Of a DNA stretch of 64,000 nt, positions 41,684 to 52,100 are shown piece after piece. The notes below the pieces were generated by a model. That model worked only from the letters and a program-made list of their open reading frames with translations. It did no database searches and had not been told where the DNA came from. A program made the translations under genes and the position numbers. The stretch is from positions 4,030,001-4,094,000 of the forward strand of contig CP053175.1 of the NCBI GenBank assembly GCA_014607495.2, in the 5' to 3' direction. Each line of letters opens with the position of its first letter. The stretch's first letter is position 1. This stretch comes from Carposina sasakii (lineage: Eukaryota; Arthropoda; Insecta; Lepidoptera; Carposinidae).

Positions 41684-42216
41684 CATATCCATGGCAACTT
41701 GTATCTCAACGTAGCTGGTGGACCTTCTTCGCGATCTTGGAGTCTTGACGGGTATTTCGTCGGTTGACACCACGAGCCGTTGACACCGCGTTGTCAACTG
41801 CACAAGGACCTTTTTTGAATTGCGTGATGGACACCTTGGTGTCATATAATAGTCTATAAGTGGTGTCAATCGACCAATAAGGTTTTTGGACTTCGTCGTT
41901 TGACACCATGGTCCTAAAGTAAAGATTTTAAAGTAAATATATTAAACCTTTTGTTTATTCGTACTTTTTCAATAAACCTCCTAAAATTTTCTACTGACCA
42001 GACAGAAATATTATTTCTTGCTTGTGGTCTTAATAAAAAAAATCTTTACTTTAGGACTATGGTGTCAAACGACAAAATCCAAAAGTGTCCATCGCGCAAT
42101 TCAATAAAGGTCCTTGTGCAGTTGACACCGCGGTGCCAACGGCTCGGGGTTTCAACCGATGAAATACCCGTCTTGACTAGCCCATTTTGGGATCGTTGCC
42201 ATGTGAATATGGATGT
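41684..42216. repeat. large fold-back N with TTGACACC motifs
   Basis: Left arm ~41684-41932 mirrors right arm ~42037-42216. Shared blocks include GACGGGTATTTC, TGCACAAGGACCTTT and TTGACACCAT..TCCTAAAGTAAAGATT. TTGACACC or GGTGTCAA occurs about six times. The left arm has ~60 bp not present on the right. Short ORFs that start MVSND in both arms are the two faces of one inverted sequence. Confidence 0.8.
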
Positions 42217-42574
42217 ATATAAGTCTGTGACTTAGACCACCCAACAGGGTACTTTGAAAACTTCTCCGCCGACGTTGACTCACTGTAACTTTGCTTTTAG
42301 CTATCGATTTATTGTATACCCGATTTCATTCTCGTTTGGTTATTTATTAAAACCGATAATTGGTCAACTTTCACTGCAACTTTGTCATTGAATTTTTCAT
42401 TTTTGATTTGTTAAAACTTTGTTTGTGCTTTTTTGAGGAGAATAATAAATAGAGTGTAATTTGGCAAAGGCCAATTATAATTTAATTACTTACTCGATTT
42501 TAAAACCAATGAAGGATAATATAGGTAATGTGTTGGGTTTTAGAGTTTCATAATAATTAATGGTTTACTAATTT
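42217..42574. other. unassigned stretch
   Basis: AT-rich, nothing recognised. Confidence 0.3.
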
Positions 42575-42775
42575 AGTAATTTCTGTAATCCTGAGGATGC
42601 CACGGTTGTTGGCGAAACATGATTATTAATCTAGTTTTAGATTTCGGAAATAGTGCGATGAATATGCAAGATGCATGCTAGGTGCTCGGGTCTGGTTTCT
42701 CGTGGCAATTGTAGGTAGTGTAAGTGCTTGTTTTCGCAGTTATGAGTATCCGGTGGTGGGCGCACCCATAGTGAA
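42575..42775 (+). repeat. repeat O, copy 1
   Basis: CCTGAGGATGCCACGG, TTGTTGGCGAAACATGA, GCTAGGTGCTCGGGTCTGG and CCGGTGGTGGGCG. It matches 43846-44060 in order. Confidence 0.7.
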
Positions 42776-43098
42776 CCAAAATATCGAAATTATCCGGGAT
42801 AAAAACATTTCCCCAGGATAAAAAGTAGCCTATATGTTAAGTGGGACCTGTCAAAATATATTCCTGAAAACTGCATCGAAATCGGTTCAGCCGTTTCTGA
42901 GATTAGCGTGCACAAATGCACAAACAAATAGAAAAACCGACAAACACAAAAATTCCAAAAATTATTTTTTTGTTTTTAATTATTGTTTAATTATTGTATT
43001 AATTATTGTTTTGGGTACTATTGCGTTGATAATATTTTTTCTTTTATATCTTCCATGTACAGACAGCGATCCGTTTCATTTTTATTATATGTATAGAT
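42776..43098 (+). mobile_element. repeat P (RTE-like tail, subtype 3), copy 1
   Basis: AAATTATCCGGGATAAAAAC, AACTGCATCGAAATCGGTTC, GATTAGCGTGCACAAATGC, ATCTTCCATGTACAGACAGC and ATTATATGTATAGAT at the end. Carries an AT-rich expansion at 42960-43010 absent from 59079 and 63497. Confidence 0.75.
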
Positions 43099-43129
43099 AA
43101 AATTCTTCGTGTCCTGAATGATTGACTGA

Positions 43130-43290
43130 TAAACACACAGCCTAATCCGCAGAAACCTGAAACGTCGAGGATATGTTGTTAGGCAAGAGTTTTACTCAGG
43201 CATCTCATAAGATAGAAGATAATTTTCTGAAATTCCCACGGGAACGGGAAAACGGAAATAGAAAAAAGTTGTAGGTGGGCGCTAGTATTC
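43130..43290 (+). repeat. retro-tail fragment
   Basis: ACACAGCCTAATCCGCAG ... TTCCCACGGGAACGGGAAAA ... GTGGGCGCTAGTATT. Resembles the tail at 39290-39390. Confidence 0.45.
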
Positions 43291-43581
43291 CATTAGAGTC
43301 ACAAATATTGTTTTTTTTTTCAATATCGAATAGACAAAAGACGGAAAACATGAGTTCGACAGATGCCAATAAGGACGTGACGTCATGTCGTCACTTGTCA
43401 ACGATATGGGATGGTTTTTACAAGTAGTATTCCAGTTAATGTCAATAAATCGTACCAAATGCAGATATTTCACGATAGCAATGCGTAAATTAATAATAAT
43501 AAAATCTACTCTCTATGCGATACTATCTTCAACCTACCATACAAATTATTCAAGGCTTACATGTTTATACGAGTACCAGTG

Positions 43582-43785
43582 GTCGCCGGCGACTTCGTCC
43601 GCGTGGACTGCAGAAATAACAAAATGGCGAAATTATCCGGGATAAAAAGTAGCCTATGTGTTAATCTACGGTGGCAGCTAACTCCATACTATATTTTATC
43701 AAAATCGCTCTAGCCGTTTTTACGTGAAAGAGTAAAAAACATCCATACTTACAAACTTTCGCGTTTATGATATTAGTAGGATACG
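43582..43785 (+). mobile_element. RTE-like tail, subtype 1, full
   Basis: GTCGCCGGCGACTTCGTCCG, GGATAAAAAGTAGCCTATGT, TCGCTCTAGCCGTTTTTACG and AACTTTCGCGTTTATGATAT, ending AGTAGGAT. Confidence 0.75.
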
Positions 43786-43845
43786 CAGTGACGTGTAATT
43801 CATTCATGATAATGGGTTCGGTAGATAGAACTAACATGGAAAACT

Positions 43846-44060
43846 AATCCTGATGATGCCACGGGTGTTGGCGAAACATATGTCGATTAAAATTTTAATT
43901 GGTTTTCGGATTAGCAGCTATGTATTTATGGTTGCAATGCTAGGTGCTTGGATCTGGCTTCTCGTTGCGACTGTAGTGTCTTGTGTTCGTGATCATGAGT
44001 AGGCAGATCCGAGGGTCAGCGGAGGGTATAGGGCCCGGTGGTGGGCGATCCCTCAATAGA
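43846..44060 (+). repeat. repeat O, copy 2
   Basis: CCTGATGATGCCACGGGTG to GCCCGGTGGTGGGCGATCCC. Longer than copy 1 by a GCAGATCCGAGGGTCAGCGG segment. Confidence 0.7.
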
Positions 44061-44411
44061 GACGTGTAATTCATCTAAGAGGAGACGTAACAGTTATTCT
44101 CCCGTGTCTTATTAGTTAGTCATACTATAATATGCATTATTTAAATGAAACAGAATTATAATATTTTTGCGACATAAAATATGTTTCTTTCGATGCACAT
44201 GACTTGCCCTCTATAATAAAATCGTGGTACGCGTTATGTTTTAGGTTTGCTGGATGATATCTCTTGAAGAGATAAGCTCACTATGTTATGTCACTATTGT
44301 CTAATGTTTATTTGCAAAGTAAAGAATACAAGAAAATAAATTTTCACTATAATGTTACTCGAATTCATCAAAAGAAAAACACATTCGTTATCACATAATA
44401 CAAAAAAACAA
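44061..44411. other. unassigned stretch
   Basis: AT-rich, nothing recognised. Confidence 0.3.
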
Positions 44412-45345
44412 CATAATTTAAAAAATCCAAAAACCAGACTGCTTAAAAAATAACCGAATAATGTACCTACATAAAAAACTGAAAAGAAAAAAAAACAAGC
44501 AGTAAGATGTCCGGTGGTCTAGAATTCTATAATATTATTATGGAAGTAATATTATTGAAGAACATAAAATATTTTCTAATGATCGTAACATAACAACTGA
44601 ACAGCCAGGATCCATTGAAATATTATTAGCTTAGCTATCGGATAATGGATCCCGACTGTTCAGTTGTTATGTTATGATCATTAGAAAATATTTTATGTTC
44701 TTCAATAATATTAATTCCATAATAATATTATAGAATTCTAGATCACCGAACATCTAAGTGGTTGTTTTTTTTTCTTTTCAGTTTTTTTATTATGTACATT
44801 ATTTGGTTCTTTTTTAAGCAGTCGGGTTTTTGGATCTTTAAAAATATGTTTTTTATTTTATACTTTTTTATTATGAGTACCTAGCTACTAATAGATACGC
44901 TTCAAGAAACATGCTCAACATGCTCGGCAGCAAGAAGTTTTCGTCTTGCTGTTATCTAAAAACTTATATGTGAGAATGGTTGTTACGCAACTTTCAATCG
45001 ATATAGATCCTAAACGGTTAGTCGAATTAAAAATGATGAGAGAAACCTAAAAATAATTTTTAAATACCTATTCAACGATACCCCATACGATATAGTTTGT
45101 CAACTTTAATTTTTTTTCATTTTCACAAAATGGCGTCCAGTAGTCGCCATATTGGATTTTCACTAACGTTATTTCTTTGGTGACACTCGCCGGACTAAGA
45201 AGAATCGATTGACGTATGAATCATAAAAATCGGCCGAGGCGTTTGGTCTGTGAAGTGCTTCAAACGAACATACATACATACATACATATATAGGCTGTTA
45301 AACACAATACCACTCCTTTGCGTCGCGCAGTCGGGTAAAAAGCGA
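44412..45345. mobile_element. family R element with ~205-nt hairpin, copy 1
   Basis: The left half is a long inverted repeat (44412-44616 against 44644-44848, e.g. GTCCGGTGGTCTAGAATTCT / AGAATTCTAGATCACCGAAC). The right half (44860-45345) is unique-sequence body with CATGCTCAACATGCTCGGCA, GGCGTCCAGTAGTCGCCAT and AAAATCGGCCGAGGCGTTTG. The CCCGACTGC-type word is near the start, after the hairpin, and inverted at the end (CGCAGTCGGGTAAAAA). Confidence 0.8.
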
Positions 45346-45489
45346 CAAAATATTCCTATTCAGTACAAATGCGATGTCAGTAACGGGCATAGAGAGTGCT
45401 GGCTGTCAAGGGTCCTCTATACTCTATTATTGTCATCTCTCCATGCTCTCGCGTGGTTTCGTTGATGTCATAATGTTTTACTATTGTCT

Positions 45490-45636
45490 ATACAGAGTGT
45501 AACAAAAGGTTAAGCGAAATGCTATGAAAATAGTCCATTATGTGGACCTTATTCTCAAAATTAAAGATTCGAAATCATATGTATATTTTTTAAGATTGTA
45601 TGAATATTCCTGAGTTGTTTGAAAATTCACATATAC
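45490..45636 (+). mobile_element. family B MITE, left half
   Basis: TACAGAGTGTAACAAAAGG through AGATTGTATGAATATTCCTG. The right half is missing. Confidence 0.65.
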
Positions 45637-45663
45637 GTCCGAATATCGATTCTATCGGATGGC

Positions 45664-45755
45664 CAGCATTCCAGGATCACGAATAAAATCCTACAGCCAC
45701 GTTAAGCATAAACCTTCAGTGATAAGTTTCTAGGTAAATGCTAAAGAGAACGCCC
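45664..45755 (+). repeat. repeat F, diverged
   Basis: CCTACAGCCACGTTAAGC and CTTCAGTGATAAGTTTCTAG. Confidence 0.5.
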
Positions 45756-46292
45756 CTTATTTTCTTACGACCAATTTCGATACGAGAGATCAAAAAGAAT
45801 GTTGGATTCTTTTATTCCCAATTTGAAATTTTGTATGAAAACAATTGAAGACTAAAATTAAATATAAGATATGCAATCTCTCAAGATCAGTTATAGAAAT
45901 TAACGGTTAGTCAACTCTTTAAATGGAAAAAGATGCAGTTTATGTATTCTAGGTATAATATTTATATCAAACTTTTTCTGTAATAGTAGACATAATATGT
46001 AGATTTTAAATAAATAAATACCTGTCACGAATTCATATGTAAAACCCTCCAAACATACTCTTCAGCTTATTTTGTACAATTGAACAAAATTAAATAAAAA
46101 AACCGGATACAAGTGTATCCTTTGTAACCAAATCACGTATCCTGTCTGTACCCACATCATTTGCCTTCCCTAAGGCACTCGCGGCTACTTTCTTTCATGA
46201 CCTAAAATTATTAGATTTTTGTATAAACTTTCGTGAACGTAAGGGATCTTGAATTATATAGGTATATAAGCATACTTGAAAGAAAAATCTTC
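45756..46292. other. unassigned stretch
   Basis: Nothing recognised. Confidence 0.3.
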
Positions 46293-46505
46293 TATGCTGC
46301 TCTGGGAGTGAATAAAAACGTATAATACTACAGCTGCTTCTCCTCCCGAGCATACTGTACAAGTCTGTAGAGGGATAAGAGGGTCTTGGTGTTTTGTATG
46401 CGATGGGCTGACCACTACTAACCAAACTTGTAGATCTCAACTATACCCTCAAAATTGGTTAGAAATGGCACCATGTAAGAGATGAAGGCGTGTTTACATG
46501 TATGT
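46293..46505 (+). mobile_element. repeat D, nearly full
   Basis: TATGCTGCTCTGGGAGTG to GAAGGCGTGTTTACATGTATG. The GGTTCTATCGGCCCTT segment is deleted. Confidence 0.7.
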
Positions 46506-46662
46506 CATCATCATCATCATCATTTACAGCCCTAAGAAGTCCACTGTTGGACATAGGCCTCCCCCAACAACCTCCACTCCGACCGGTCGGAAGCAGCCTG
46601 CATCCAACCGATGCCTGCAACCTTGGCCAGGTCATTCGTCCACCTCGCGGGTGGCCTTCCCT
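46505..46662 (-). pseudogene. family E endonuclease-RT C-terminus fragment
   Basis: On the minus strand: GRPPARW-like codons (CCACCTCGCGGGTGGCC reversed), WMQAASDRSEWR, LLGEAYVQQWTS and a (GAT)n tail (CATCATCATCATCATCAT at 46506-46523). Breaks off at its 5' side after AAGGGAAGGCC, at a TATGTATG run. Confidence 0.7.
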
Positions 46663-46748
46663 TATATGTATGTATGAAAGAAAAATTATAAAATGTCATA
46701 ATTTATAATGTTTTCTTCAATTCAGATATATAACTTACATTTTCAGAT

Positions 46749-47058
46749 ATACAGGGTGTTTTTTGTTGGCCACCCTTAACGAAGGGTACGTACTCTATAC
46801 ATCAAATAAAGTAAGTATATGCCAAAAAAAAATGGTGGCAAACGATGTAATTTTTTTATTTTTTATTCCTTGATCGGGCAAAATTTATAGTGTTCAGTGT
46901 TTATGCTAGTTTTTTCATAGACAGATATTAATTATTTCTCGTGAAAAAATCTTGCTACACTACACTTCCCAGGCATGCTTCCATGGAGAAAAATGATCGT
47001 GATGACGTGGAGATTCCGTAGTTTTCGGGAATGTTGACGACCAAAAATCATCCTGTAT
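46749..47058 (+). mobile_element. family A MITE with internal deletion
   Basis: TACAGGGTGTTTTTTGTTGG to AAAAATCATCCTGTA. The ATGCAGAAAAACGCAGTC...TTGGAAACCAGA part (~70 bp) is missing between CTTGCTACAC and TACACTTCCCAGG. Confidence 0.82.
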
Positions 47059-47094
47059 GTATTAATGGGGCTACACTAGTTCCCAAAACAGGGT

Positions 47095-47262
47095 AGCCAG
47101 AACTGCAGGTTCATAGGAGTTCCCACAGCCAAGTTTAGCGAAGCGGAGACAGATGTTGCTCACTTATCGCCTGAGAAATTTCTCGAGTTCCCTAGTCGAT
47201 ACTTACGACATGCACGAAAGGAGATGCAGCTGATGCATTTCTAGTGAAGCCCCACATCATCA
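47095..47262 (+). repeat. repeat F copy
   Basis: GTAGCCAGAACTGCAGG to TAGTGAAGCCCCACATCATC. It lacks the CAGTGACAAGTTGC portion. Confidence 0.7.
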
Positions 47263-47269
47263 CGAGAAT

Positions 47270-47442
47270 TGTTTACATAAAATTATTAATAAAGAAATGG
47301 AAAAATTTCTCACCCGGGTGGGAATCGAACCCACGACCTCTGCATCCGTGTCAGCGCTCTTGCCACTGAGCCACCGGGTCAATTACTCTGATGACGAATT
47401 TTACCATCTCTTTTTGAAATCACATTATTGGAAACGTTATTT
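47270..47442 (-). mobile_element. tRNA-like element T, copy e
   Basis: Best-preserved core: ACCCGG/CCGGGT acceptor, GCTC/GAGC D stem, GTGGG-TTCGATT-CCCAC T arm. The anticodon region is one to two nt short and unpaired. The leader (AATAACGTTTCCAATAATG) and the TATTAATAAAGAAATGG tail are as in copy a. Confidence 0.82.
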
Positions 47443-47964
47443 TTCATCCTGATAACTATACATAAGCCAATAATTAAATAAGTATATAGGTAATGTGTTA
47501 GCATGTATAACATTTTTTATTTTTCCTTATGTTTGCTAATTGTGAAATATTAACTGGTTGGCTGGAAGAAGCCTCAGGTAGAGGTAAGCTTGCCTTATTA
47601 AAATTATCTTTGTCATTATCTTATATTTGTGTTTTCTTTGTACAACAAAGAAGAAAGTCATCCAAGCACCAAGTGTTTGTTTCCATTATTTGTGAATTAG
47701 CTAGGAAACTAATTAAATACCTTAATTGTACTGTTAATATTGTATCTACTCGTACATGTAAACTTACCCACTTTAGCCCACTTATAACATTGCGTGTAAG
47801 CTTGAGTCCGATTTCAATAATTATCCTATTTCTACCACTTAACAAAGGAATGAAATATACAAGTGTAAATTAAATAAATTAGTTTGTGCTAAATGACCAC
47901 TGTGTTTTTATATAGGTAAGGAACGAACGATTATTCTTTACAGCTCAATCGGTAGGGGAATTTA
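47443..47964. other. unassigned stretch with ORFs
   Basis: A 114-codon ORF at 47529-47873 overlaps no repeat but shows no domain and no credible start. Confidence 0.25.
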
Positions 47965-48346
47965 TACAGGATGTTTTTTCGTTACCACCCTTAACGAAAG
48001 GTACGTACTTTATACATCAAATAAGGTACGAGTAAGTTTATGCCAAAAAAAATGCTAGGTACGATTTAATTTTTTTTTAATTTTTTATTACTTGATCGGG
48101 CGAAATTTATAGTGTCCAGTATTTATGCAAGTTTTTTCATAAACAGATATAAATAATTTCTCGTGAAAAAATCTTGCTACACGCGTCAATATGCATTAAT
48201 GCAGAAAAACGCAGTCTATTTACTCAACTTTGGACCTTAATATTTTGGAAACCAGACACTTCCCAGGTGCATACCATTCCATTGAGAAAAATGATCGAGG
48301 AGATTCCGTAGTTTTCGGGAACGTTGACGATCAAAAATCACCTGTA
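47965..48346 (+). mobile_element. family A MITE, full length
   Basis: TACAGGATGTTTTTTCG to CAAAAATCACCTGTA. Confidence 0.85.
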
Positions 48347-48548
48347 TTATAGTCACTTAAATTATATAGTCAGAAAAAATAATAAGTATTTTGGAAATAA
48401 AAGTACCTAAGGCCTTACATTACATCAGTTATCTGCCAGTGAAAATCTCGTCAAAATCAGTCTAGCTGTTCCAGAGATTAGCCGGAACAAACAGACAGAT
48501 AAATAGACAAAAATTGTATGAAATGTTATTTCAGAATACCCTTTATAC

Positions 48549-48820
48549 CTACATACATATGCATACGTACATATAATCACGCCTTTATCCCTTACGGGGT
48601 AGGCAGAACACTAAGGGCCGATAGAACCACATGGTGCCACTTCTGACCGATTTTGAAGGTATAGTTGAGATGAACAAGTTCGGTTAGTAGTGACAGGTGG
48701 TCAGCCCGTCGCCTACTAAACACCAAGGCCCTCTTGTCCCTCTACTGACATGTACAGTGTGCCCGGGAAGAGAAGCAGCTGTAGTATTATACTTTTTTTT
48801 TCACTCCCAGAGCAGCATAG
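48549..48820 (-). mobile_element. repeat D, full-length
   Basis: ATACATATAATCACGCC style simple-repeat end, then GGTAGGCAGAACACTAAGGG, ending TCCCAGAGCAGCAT. Confidence 0.78.
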
Positions 48821-49304
48821 AAGAATGCATTTCGTAAATAGTGGTTATTTTAATATAACAAACAGATACTTAAAGTTTATTTATCAGTATAGTATTAATA
48901 TCAAGGTAAGATTCGCTCTGTTTTATTCAAATACATATAACTATTAATATGTTTACTAAAAACACCTGTTTTTTATACAAATGTTTGTGGTACGCTATTA
49001 TTATTAAAATTGTTTACAAATTGTAAATTACACCAAGAATAACCTGCCTTGCGTGATATTCACCTACACTTGCAAAATGCAAGGAGTGAAATGTGAAGTG
49101 ATTTATTCGACCTCCTTTGATAAGTGTGGAGAAATAAATCACCCGAGAAACATGAGCTAATTTCATTGAATAAATTCACACCTGGATTATAATAAAATAA
49201 TGGGTTTGCATTTTGTAATTACCATTTCTAACTTTGTAAATATTTATTTTATGTATGTTGGTAGGTACTTAATGCTTTTTGTATTTGTTTTAGCTTTAAT
49301 AAAA
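48821..49304. other. unassigned stretch
   Basis: Nothing recognised. Confidence 0.3.
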
Positions 49305-49475
49305 TAACATGGTCTTCAGTTCAAATCCCGATAGATGCAGACATTAATATTAGGTATGAATATCGATGTTTGTTTCTTAGTCATGGATGTTTCTTATATA
49401 TCTATGTTTTTATGTGGGTATACCGTTGCTTAGTACCTGCTATACAAGAATTCAGGGATCTTAGTGTAGGACTAA
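49305..49475 (+). mobile_element. tRNA-derived SINE, 5'-truncated
   Basis: Begins inside the tRNA-like T arm (TTCAGTTCAAATCCCG) and keeps the body ATCGATGTTTGTTTCTT ... TACCGTTGCTTAGTACC. An AATAAAATTAG tail follows. Confidence 0.7.
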
Positions 49476-49550
49476 ATTATTGTGTTGTAAGAAGCACAAT
49501 AAAATTAGAAATACGATAATAATATGCTAGATTCTAAACAGCTGCTTCCA

Positions 49551-49805
49551 TGCTGCTCTGGGAGTGAAAAAAAAAAGTATAACACTAAAGCTGCTTCTCT
49601 TCCCGGGCATACTGTACAAGTCAGTAGAGGGACAAAAGGGTCTTGGTGTTTTGTAGGCGATGGGCTGACCACCTGTCACTACTAATCGAACTTGTACATC
49701 TTAACTATACCCTCAAAATTGGTCAGAAGTGGCACCATGTGGTTCTATCGGCCCTTGGTGCTCTGCCTACCTCCTAAGGGATAAAGGCGTGATTATATGT
49801 ATGTT
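49551..49805 (+). mobile_element. repeat D, full length (reference copy)
   Basis: TGCTGCTCTGGGAGTG, poly(A), TTCCCGGGCATACTGTAC, GTAGGCGATGGGCTGACC, GGTTCTATCGGCCCTTGG and TAAAGGCGTGATTATATG. Confidence 0.8.
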
Positions 49806-49901
49806 CTAAACAGAATTGAAATCAAGCAGACCGGTTCAATATATAGGTAATATAATAATAGTCAATTCAATAATTCTCGATTGAATTCAGTTTAGTGTAC
49901 T

Positions 49902-50190
49902 AAAGAAAACACCTTACTATTCAATTCAAATCTTCGCCATCTTATGTGGTTTACAGGTCTTTTTTCATAGCCACCCTTTACGAAGGGTACGTACTCTATA
50001 CATCAAATAAAGTAAGTTTATGCTAAAAAATTGCTGGGAAACAATGTTAATTTAAAAATATATATATTTATTACTCGACTAAAGAAAACACCTTACTATT
50101 CAATTCACATTTCGACATCTTATGTGGTGATGATGGGGATATTCCGTAGTATTCGGGAACGTTGACGACCAAAAAACAACTGTATACACA
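49902..50190 (+). mobile_element. family A MITE, chimeric
   Basis: The left third of A (CCCTTTACGAAGGGTACG ...) and the right end (CGGGAACGTTGACGACC ... ACTGTA) flank a second copy of the element's own 5' flank: CTAAAGAAAACACCTTACTA occurs at 49906 and 50081. Confidence 0.7.
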
Positions 50191-50199
50191 CATGATTGT

Positions 50200-50312
50200 A
50201 CTCCCAAAATGGGGTAGCCAGGTCTGCAAGATCATAAAGGAGATTCCAGAGTCACGTACAGCATATTGGGTAGAACTGTAAATGATCAGTGACAAGTTGC
50301 CAGCGAGTATTA
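50200..50312 (+). repeat. repeat F, 5' half
   Basis: GGGGTAGCCAGGTCTGCAAG to ATCAGTGACAAGTTGCCAGC. Confidence 0.6.
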
Positions 50313-50499
50313 TACAGGGTGTGTATGTACCTAGAGCATGCAAGTAACCAAATTGTACGTCCGAAAAGGGCAAACTGTTGTTTCTAAACTAACTATATAC
50401 TCGTATCCTATCATCAACTTATGTACACAGTTATAACAATAAATTATTATCTTATCTTATTTTATCTTTACTGGAAGATACATCTGTACATAAGAAACT

Positions 50500-51272
50500 T
50501 AATTTAAAAAAATCAAAAACCCGACTGCGTAAAAAGGAACCAAACTATGTATAGGTACATAATAAAAAATAAATAAAAAAACAAGCACATTTCAATGGAT
50601 CCTGGCTGTTCAGTTGTTATGTTCCATTATTAGAATATATTTTATTTTCTTCAATAGTATTCATTCAATAATATATCATAGAATTCTAGACCACCGGACA
50701 TCCAAGTGCTTGTTTTTTTTTCTTTTCAGTTTTTTTTTATTATGTAGGTACATAGTTTGGTTCTATTTACGCAGTCGGGTTTTTGGATTTTTTAAATAAA
50801 GTTTTTTATTCTATACTTTTTAGTTATGAGTACCTAGCTACTAATGGATACGCTTTAAGAAACATGCTCAACATGCTCGGCAGCAATAAATTTTAGTCTT
50901 TTCATCGGAAATTTCTGCTGTCTAAAAACTTATATGTGAGAACGATTGTTACGCAACTTTAAATCTAATGGTCAGTGATATTCAACGATATCTCACTTGA
51001 TATAGTTTATTTACTTAATTTTTTTTCATTTTCACAATATGGCGTCCAGTAGTCGCCATGTTGGATTTTCACTAACGTAATGTCTTTAGTGACACTCGCC
51101 GGACTACTAAGCCGGACTAAGAGAAATCGATTGACGTGTGAATCATAAAAATCGGCCGAGGCGTTTGGTCTGTGTAATGCTTCAAAGGAATATACAAAAT
51201 TACAAACATACATACTTACATAGGCTGTTAAACATAATATCACTCATTTGCGCCGCGGAGTCGAGTAAAAAT
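50500..51272. mobile_element. family R element, copy 2
   Basis: AAAACCCGACTGCGTAAAA at the start. A shorter left hairpin arm than copy 1. The same body: AGTACCTAGCTACTAATGGA, TGGCGTCCAGTAGTCGCCAT and GAGGCGTTTGGTCTGTG. Ends GCGGAGTCGAGTAAAAA. Confidence 0.8.
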
Positions 51273-51390
51273 AAGCACTCATTTTCAATAAAACTTAATT
51301 AATATACTTCTTATATTTTTACCAACAATAAAGAATAAGGGAGATTATCTAGGCCTAATCGTCTCACAAATTACAGGATTATCCCAGATT

Positions 51391-51504
51391 ATGCCGCGCG
51401 AAGAAAAAGCAGCTAGAGTACGTTACAATAACGAAGGCGTGCAGAATTTTATGGAACTAGATCGCACGAAAGAAAATACATTACACATTGTTAGAGTTAC
51501 GTAG
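51391..51504 (+). other. short ORF, possible exon
   Basis: 37 codons from ATG: MPREEKAARVRYNNEGVQ, ending LHIVRVT and TAG. Preceded by ATTACAG at ~51372, an acceptor-like site whose frame also leads into this ORF. Non-repetitive here and hydrophilic. No family recognised. Confidence 0.18.
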
Positions 51505-51829
51505 ACACTAGCGTCCGTGTCACAAGACTTTATTAGTGAATCGAAGTGTAGATAATCCTCAAACATGTTTTCTAATTAGTATGGCCTAGCTAGAAGGTTT
51601 TGTCAGGCCCTATATTATTGCTATCAAACCAACTAGTAGGTAATATCTAGTCTAGTAAATTGGTATAAGTCTGTAAGTAACTCGGGCGCTCTCTCAGGTG
51701 ATAAGCTAGCAATATGTCTCTGATTACTGATCACTAATGTATCAGATTGAATGAGAATTACATAATATGCATTCCTATTATAGGATTAATTTAGACAAAG
51801 TCAGACATTCAAAATAATAGTCTAATTAT
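51505..51829. other. unassigned stretch with an F fragment
   Basis: Reversed F piece at ~51680-51735 (CTCTCAGGTGATAAGCTAGC). Otherwise nothing. Confidence 0.35.
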
Positions 51830-51995
51830 AAAATATTAATAAGAAAATGAAAAAAAAAAACACCCGAGTGAGATTTGAACTCACGACCACTCGCATTCCG
51901 TGCATCGCTCTACCAACTGAGCTATCGAGTCACTTAACTCGGATGACGAATTTTGCCATCTCTTTTAAATTGCGTTTTTGGCAACGTTATTTTTG
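51830..51995 (-). mobile_element. tRNA-like element T, copy f
   Basis: Leader AATAACGTTGCCAAAAACG, core with GCTC/GAGC and GTGAG/CTCAC stems, and a TATTAATAAGAAAATG tail. The anticodon region retains GCACGGAATGCGAG. Confidence 0.8.
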
Positions 51996-52004
51996 CCGTA
52001 AGGG

Positions 52005-52100
52005 CAAAAGGGGGTAGCCAGAAAAGCAGGATCCGACAAAGAGACAAGCAGATCCGACAGAGTTCCTTAGTCGACGCTTACGACATGAGTCGAGACAAAA
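52005..52100 (+). repeat. repeat F, rearranged
   Basis: GGGTAGCCAGAAAAGCAGGA, then GAGTTCCTTAGTCGACGC. The middle is lost. Confidence 0.55.

Noticed and set aside
41706..42235. Paired ORFs starting MVSND on opposite strands as a small gene family
   Set aside because: They are the same inverted sequence in the two arms of fold-back N, and they diverge in frame after ~10 codons.
47310..47382. A functional tRNA gene (best-looking copy)
   Set aside because: Acceptor, D and T arms pair well, but the anticodon arm is short and unpaired, and the first acceptor pair is mismatched.
51007..51243. 78-codon ORF with an SHVNRFLLVRL segment resembling a LINE C-terminus
   Set aside because: It lies in the body of family R copy 2 in a frame not conserved in copy 1, and the similarity is too short.
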